Part shown: piece by piece, positions 57,560 to 64,000 of the stretch | How positions within the stretch are numbered: position 1 is the stretch's first letter | Layout: every line of letters begins with the position of its first letter | NCBI GenBank assembly: GCA_033030425.1 | Contig: JAUFSD010000016.1 | Location: 682,001 to 746,000 of the forward strand | Direction of reading: 5' to 3' | Origin: Verpa conica | Lineage: Eukaryota > Ascomycota > Pezizomycetes > Pezizales > Morchellaceae | Length of the DNA stretch: 64,000 nucleotides | Program-made: the position numbers and the translations under genes | Notes under the pieces: generated by a model | The model's input: the letters and a program-made list of their open reading frames with translations, nothing else | Told to the model about the DNA's origin: nothing | Database searches by the model: none

Positions 57560-58520
57560 TCAGTTCATCCGAAAATAGTTGCTAAAGCTAAAAGTAGTAT
57601 TGATAGTCACTTACTAAATGTTAGTCAACCTGACCACTTACGCTCCGTGTCTTCTTTGCTGGCAAGAAGCTTTGGGTTGACAGTGAATGTCTCGCTTCCG
57701 TGAGTCTAAGAATAATATGGCCTTAACTGGAACATAGTATTAGCAATGTCTTGAGCAGTCAAAAAGCACTGTTGAATAAAAGGCTAGTATATAAGGCTAG
57801 ACAATGTAGACCCAGCACTCCTAAACAATACGTATGCTGTTTAACGGGGTCTCTACTACCAATAGAAATAGCCAATACCTCCTTTTCCGCCGTAGTGGAT
57901 TATCGGCGCAACTAAATGATACCTTGTTCTGTTTGGAGGGCGATCATCGAAGTGTGGAAATTAGCAGATGCAGAGATGGAGGATGAATGGAGGGGTGCGA
58001 GGGCGAAGAGTGAGATAACTAGATTAGATTGGATTATCTTCCGAAGACTCGGGGATCCCGGGCCTCTGTCGATCATAAGGGATGGAATATTCATGATCCT
58101 TAACCTGCTTCTAGGTTACCACATGAAAAGAAAAAAGAAAAAAGAAATTAGTATATTACGCCCTCCCGGAGATCAGGGATACAAGTATCTGGTTGGATGG
58201 AGCAGGAGGTTCTACGCGTACGTAGTACGGGCATGCAACGGCTACTGGATTCGGTACACGAGATAGCTGTCGGTTAAGGTTAAAATTCGAAACCTTTTGA
58301 CTACTCCACTTCAACTGACATGCAGGCGGGTATGTAGATGTTTAAGCCTGGACTACCATTGAATAGTTTCAAGGTACATTCCCGGAGCCGCCAGGTCACT
58401 GGTTTAGATTATTCTCGTATAGATACTACGTACATGTGTATTCCAATATCCTTGTCGAATACCGGTAATTAGATATAGCCGTTAGAGTACGCACTTACTT
58501 TACGTACATCTTCAATCTTT

Positions 58521-58634
58521 AAGGTCACATGAGATGTATTATGATGATGATTATTCATAAATACATGGAGCTGAGATGTATTATATAATTATGATTAATT
58601 CATCCATCCATCCATTCATTCAAGGTCACATGAG
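58521..58634 (+). mobile_element. ATTC-tailed short insertion with 13-bp target-site duplications
   Basis: An 88-bp segment (58534-58621) is flanked by identical 13-bp repeats AAGGTCACATGAG at 58521-58533 and 58622-58634. Its 3' end is ATTATGATTAATTC followed by ATCC and ATTC units, matching the ends of the insertions at 17155 and 27137. The body has two GAGATGTATTAT copies and no protein coding capacity. It is read as a 5'-truncated SINE-like copy. Confidence 0.45.
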
Positions 58635-61600
58635 TAGTCCTGTTAATTATATAGAACGATACTTGAACCATTTACAGAATTTTCCCTCGCTCTATGCTTG
58701 TTTCATATATCCTCGGAGTAGTAAAAATCACAAGAAAAACTTTCTTTTTTCAAAGAATCGAGAGATCTATCTAAATATCAAAAATCAAAGTTTCATTGGG
58801 GTTAATTACTCTATAACATAGATGCATACCAATATAGCCCGAAGGCTGCCTTAGAACTCCTATAAATATCATCGTTTATTTAATTCCTTGACTGGTAAAT
58901 ATTTACCCGCCCCCTCTCCAAGACTCTATATCAGGTAGAAACTATAGAAACCTGGCCTAGATTCGCAATACGTTTGACCTATGTCACAGATCTAAAACAC
59001 GCACTGAGGAGGCCTAGAGAAGTTTATCTTTTTTGAAGAAGACGAAATTAAAATTAAAAGATGCTGGCTGAACCTAATCTAGGCTCCCCGAATAACCACA
59101 TGGATTTTGGGTCTCAATCACTAATGAGGGGGAAACAGTGGTCCACGAGAATAACCCTGTACTAGGCAGGAAACCCTTCGCATCTATTCTCTACATGTAG
59201 CTCTTATAATCCCGGCTCGGAAAAACCATGCGCATCAGTTAAGGTTAAATCCCGACCCTATTGTTCCGGGCCGCAGGATGGACGTGTTCTCAGATGTGCG
59301 GCTAATATACTAGCGTGGTGGGACCCTCGAATAGAGTAAGTATTGCGACATAAGACATATCCTTTGTTTGGAACAGAAGGTGTTTCCGAGTAGTGGGGTT
59401 TGGCTTAAGCTTTTGTGGAAATGAGGTTAGTTTTTTTTATTAGTGGATTTAATAGCAGAAAAGAGCACGAGAAACTACATGTATTCATAATTTCCGTACC
59501 TGCAAGGAAGGAAATAACGAATAAGCAAAGTAACCAATCAAGCACCGCTTAGACCCTAAAGTCACACCACTCATCCAATTAACTATCACCTTGGCCTCAA
59601 ATAGCTACTTATCCTAGTTAAATATATATGCAGACCTTAGGCATGACGTAGAAACTCAGTACTACTGTTGGCTCTAACTTTAAGCAGGGAACTTCCCAAA
59701 ATAATAATCAAGTCGCCCCCGAAACTTAAATTTTTTTGCCAGCGCTGACCTCAGGAAACAGCCCCTATGGGTCACGGAAAACCACGCGGAAAACCGAGCT
59801 CCGTACTGATACATGCATACAGTCAGTTCCGAAGTCAGCAAAAAGGCGTATGGCATGTGAAACATGATCAGGTAGTCAGGTTAACGTTATTCTTTCTTGG
59901 CTTCTGGAAGCAAGGGTATAGCGGGGAGTCGTCGGGAAAACCAGCAGATCCGGCATGTTCCGGATCGTGAGGACGTCAACAAGTCGGGTTGAAAAGGCTT
60001 GGCCTTGGCTGCATCGGAGTAAGTGGGGCCTGCAGGCCAATGATTCCTGATCCTGGGAACGTGGGGGTTGATGCAAACCCTAACCTGGAAGATGATTCTT
60101 TGGTACCTGGTTGTACTTGTATGGTGGGCGCTCAAGCGCTCTAAGTACTATACATGGCTAAGGTAAACAGTAGGTTAGTAGCTACATGTTCTGTTCAGGG
60201 AAAGACACATAGATCCCCAGGGTCGGCTAGAACAGAGCCCTCCCAGGAACTACCCATAACGATCTTGCATGAAGATTCATTGAGTGAATCTAGATTCCTC
60301 TTGCATCTGGTTTTGCCAAGAGCCTACCTGGCCAATTCATTTTTCCTAGGTGGACCTTCAAACATAGTGCACTGGACGAGTGATAGATCATGATATAATC
60401 GCCTTGGCGATTTGATACAGGTTGGAAGCGAGGCTGTGTCTAGCTCTCAAACTTTACTGCCTATTTGACCTTAATTTCTTGGAGATTAGACTTATGTAGG
60501 AGAGCTGTATAGGCCTAAAGAATTAATTACAGACAGCTGATAATTGTCCCTTGAGTGAGTGGTCCCCTGTATCTAGCACAAAAGACCCGATTACAAGGTT
60601 ATCCCCTAAACCGTCACACGCAAACGTTTGAGGCCGGTCTTTCAATGACATACCCCAACCACAACACCTCTAGATATTACAGAAATTATGCTAGAACATT
60701 TAGACTATAACCTAAACCATTATCATTATAAATCCAATGGGTTATAAAGCTAGTGGTTGGGTAGCAAGGCTGGAAAATCGGGGGTTGTGGCAAAGACCAG
60801 TCCCGCCTGGGACCGTTGACGGCCTAAGGGATAGTATTTTCGCCTTCTATTGTACGGGAAGCCCATCGGCCGAGAAATGGGTTGCTGCATTTCTCCAAAA
60901 CTGATTGATCGTCCTATCCTACTGGCAACTCTGACTAAAACTGAGCCAAGGGGATATATATTATCAATCGTATGATAGTGATGCCGCCCAGAAAAGTACC
61001 TCCAACAGAAACAGCAATCCATTAAGCCGTGTTTACTATCCGCTGCATGCGACTATTTTGGGAGAAAACCCGCATGTCTTGACGGCTTGGGGTACACGCG
61101 TCTCAAATTTGCTTTTTCCTTTTCATCCTTCGCGATACCGGTCCGTTATTTCGCGTTTGCGCGCCTGTTGCTTGGAACCCTGTGTGCGACATGATTTTAG
61201 CGTCGAACGCGCTAGACCTGGGGGGGTAATTTTCGCCTCATGGCGTGCTACCTATGAGGTCAACCTGCTGCTAGTGGATCCTTGCTTAATTTTTTGCTGG
61301 TTATTTTTCTGTAGGTTCTCCTTTTTGGGGGACTCCGAAATTCTCAATAACAGGAGGTGTGGGGTGAATTTCTTGCGGGATGGAATCGGTTGCATGCCGG
61401 CGATCGAAGGCAAGACAATGTGCATAGCCTCGGGAGTCGGGGGCCGACAGTGGGGACTACCGGAGTTTCGGCGTGGGGTATTTCCTTCATGTTGGTTATA
61501 GTAGACGGTTACCCGTTCGACTTGGCATATATGTCTCTTTGACATCTAATATTAACTCCTAGAGATAGTAGTATTTTGAAAACGGAAGACTTTGGGGGAG

Positions 61601-64000
61601 GCCATACATATTCCACTGCTAAGCAATCATGATCGGTGGCAGCCTCCTGGCTTTTTTTTTTGGGGGGGGGGCGGGGGGGTGGACGGAAATTTCTGGAGAG
61701 GTGAAAGAATCCTCATGAAGCCACAATAAGGAGAATATTGGTATTTGATGAGGACAAATGTCCTAAATGCACAATCAAATTCTACCCCTCTAGTGATTAC
61801 CTAGAGCTTAGCGATGAGAAATACGAGGACCCTTAGGACCCACAAACAGTCTCATATCAGCGCTAGTGTACTACATATAGTATGCCCATTTGGTAGTGAT
61901 TTGCAGGCAAGCATCGTGTCACATCCAAAGCAAGCGCACTACTAATGAAATGTCAGGGCGAGTCAAGGTCATAAATTCTTGTTTTAGAAAAAGAGTAATC
62001 TCAGTGCCCCTGCTAGATTAGGATCCAATGCTGACTACGAGCGGGATCTTTGCTATAGGCTCAACGAATACCATTGATAATCATAATTATAGGGTCTAAG
62101 ACAGGGACATGTCGGGGGTACCATTGTACATTCGGATGTACGAAAGCCCGATAATTTAGGAGCTCTCTAGGCGGAGGTGATATGATTGCTCCGCCCCCTC
62201 ATCTCTTGGGGTTAGACATAGGGGGCTCGCATACTAAGTCCATGTCAGACTTTATTTGAGATTACCGGGCCCTGACCAAAAGCTTAGCCAGCGCAAGCGA
62301 AAGGCCAAGCTCCTCGAACATGGGGAAGATTCCCGGCGGAGTGGAACCGTGTAGGATCAGAACAAGTCATAGTATTACCGGAGCTGAAAGTCGTCGTAAT
62401 GCTGTGATGACGAGGCCTCCCTGGCTTTGAAACTGCTCACTACTCACGTTTAGACAAGTAGGTTTTCTTCTGTTCCCTGGAATGCCCAACAACAGAATTT
62501 GGATGGAGCTGCCGCTGGAGCTTTGGGGGCATATTTGGGTGGGTAGGGCGGTTTCAATACCCGAGACTGAGGTCTAGCTGTTACTCCGCCCCACTGCTTA
62601 GGGGCTATAAATGTAGTTTGTTATATTACCTAGGCGTACGCAGAAGGCTTGTTTGATACCAGATCTGCGGTCGGCGTGTTTGACCATACCCTATTGATCC
62701 ATGTTCGTGTGAGGTGAGAAAGCTTGACTTTCTTATCAACTGCAGACTGCATGAAAGTGCAGAAACGGCTGTGGGTGTCTCTCGTGGGTTGTCTGATGAG
62801 CGTGGAATAGTTGGGACACTAGTGTATGTATAGACATGAATTACTAGGAATAATTATTATTTGCAAAATGCGGGAATGCCTAATTATCGATATTATAATT
62901 CGCGCCGCAGTGCTCAGTACCTAGCACAGTTGGCTCAATGAGCTAGCCCGGCCAGAAGACCGTCCTAGACCCGAGAAGTTACGCGGCACACCCACTAAAC
63001 TACTGCGCACCTAGCGGAATAGTTAGGTGAGGGACTTTTCTGTTTTTACACTGGCCCAACACTTGTCAGTTAGGCGCTTGGGACGAGACCTGAACTGCCG
63101 TCCCGCAGGAGGCATCTTCCGTGGGCTCTTGCATTTTAGGTTGTTGGACTTACATGTATCTTTTGAACTCTATGTATGTACCTAAAATGGCTGCTTTCTT
63201 TTATATATATATATGTTATATTTCTAGGGTACGTGTAGAAATACATATACTTGATGCCTGAGAATATCCGAAATTGTTTGCATTAGCCTTTAGACAATAT
63301 TCTACGAGAGAAACCACAACCCGGGGTTAAGCGATCACCGGCCGAAGTGCTCGGGGTTTGGGGCTTACCGAATAGTGACAAAGAAGCTCGATATTGTTTT
63401 AGGCTGATCCGCTGTATCAGCCGTAGATTACATGCAGCCTCGGGCGCGGCAGGCGTTGACAAGCTTTCAGGCGCGGCGGTTTTCTCGCGTGGGGCATGGA
63501 TTCCCCCCATGCCATGGAAACGGGATCCCTCCTCGATTAATCGGTTCTTGGGTGCAATGATCCCAAGCATTTATGTCTACCAACTGAAACACTAGATATT
63601 TACCATAGGAATCGATTAACTTTGGAGCAGCCCCTGTAATGATTTTTGCTGCGATCATAGTCGGCGCCTCCGTAGAGATCCACGTGATGGCTTTTCCGCT
63701 GCACTGTGCACTCTGTATGCTGTGTGATGTGATGTCATACTTTCGCCAAACAGCGGAAAAATATTCTTTGAGTAACCCCAACTATATCGCCAGATGGATT
63801 ACGTCAAAGGATTTCCTTCTCGCCGGGAGAAGCAGGGGAGCCAAAAGCTTACTTGGAGGATTAATTTCTGATTCGGGGAAGATTGCGAGAAATATATTTC
63901 TGCTTGTTTCTAATACGAGCTTCACGGAGATGTCCTAAGCGGGAGAAACCGATGTGTCTGGTTTGCCGCTATGGGGGGAGGTACAAGGGTCCGTTGTTTA

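Larger units (their letters stand above)
54719..64000. other. Gene-poor, repeat-bearing right end of the window
   Basis: About 9.3 kb. 54.7-55.2 kb is the forkhead promoter, with (GATA)n near 54844-54875 and a GGC-rich stretch near 54970. 55.2-57.2 kb has mixed frames, none starting with ATG and recognisable. 57.4 kb holds the perfect inverted repeat and 58.5 kb the ATTC-tailed insertion. An ATG frame at 57916-58266 (116 codons) and frames near 61058-61501 and 63283-63938 are unrecognised and weakly supported. 58.3-60.8 kb is AT-rich. A T-run joined to a G-run occurs at 61652-61682. No transposon protein domain was recognised. Confidence 0.45.

Noticed and set aside
57916..58266. 116-codon ATG frame with a basic KRKKKKE segment
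   Set aside because: Unrecognised and close to the length expected by chance in such a large desert; mentioned only in the region note.
61058..61501. 147-codon plus-strand open frame
   Set aside because: It starts with TTG, has no recognisable motif, and an opposite-strand frame overlaps most of it.
62928..63000. GTTGGCTCAATGAGC resembling a tRNA A box
   Set aside because: No B box follows and no acceptor stem can be paired.

Overview
This window is nuclear DNA from a filamentous ascomycete (Pezizomycotina). Genes are split by short introns, mostly 55-100 bp, with GTANGT-type donors, CTRAC-like branch sites and YAG acceptors. The protein set (AIM18, Rnc1-type KH protein, FRE-type ferric reductase, Tim17, p62 dynactin, Yippee, myotubularin, FHA/forkhead factor) is that of ordinary fungal housekeeping. 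Gene-poor, TpA-rich stretches alternate with gene islands, as in repeat-rich genomes such as those of Pezizomycetes. That class placement is an inference and cannot be settled from the sequence alone.

Layout. 1-1.3 kb: 3' end of AIM18 (+) converging on a three-exon dithiol glutaredoxin (-). 3.9-5.2 kb: a triple-KH RNA-binding protein (+). 5.2-11 kb: AT-rich gene desert. 11.1-13.2 kb: a conserved-looking protein with tandem S-K-W-I repeats and, once spliced, a polybasic CaaX terminus (+). 13.2-21.5 kb: a second, strongly AT-rich desert holding tRNA-like promoter boxes and a short retroelement-like insertion. 21.6-23.7 kb: ferric reductase (+). 26.2-26.9 kb: four-exon TIM17 (-). 28.3-33.4 kb: dynactin p62, a Gln-rich protein and a RING-finger protein (all +). 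34.3-34.7 kb: Yippee (-). 37.2-38.2 kb: a multi-pass membrane protein (-), divergent from a four-exon myotubularin phosphatase (39.1-41.7 kb, +). 48.2-49.1 kb: a Cys/His-cluster coiled-coil protein (+). 52.2-54.7 kb: FHA plus forkhead transcription factor (-). 54.7-64 kb: a third gene desert.

The genes do not form a pathway or a gene cluster. They cover mitochondrial import and redox, mRNA binding, dynein/dynactin transport, phosphoinositide turnover, iron reduction and cell-cycle transcription. I see no secondary-metabolite cluster, no intact transposase or reverse transcriptase, no rRNA and no CRISPR array, and I could not fold any sequence into a convincing intact tRNA.

The most unusual content lies in the deserts. 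Three insertions at 17.2, 27.1 and 58.5 kb are each bounded by 10-16 bp direct repeats and share a TATGATT-(ATTC)n 3' end, which fits an undescribed SINE-like family. There is also a perfect 35-bp inverted repeat at 57.4 kb and a separate tRNA-promoter-like element at 17.6 kb. Several gene models (glutaredoxin, TIM17, Yippee, AIM18 end, forkhead last exon, the CaaX exon) were assembled here by reading through splice sites; no single open reading frame shows them whole.
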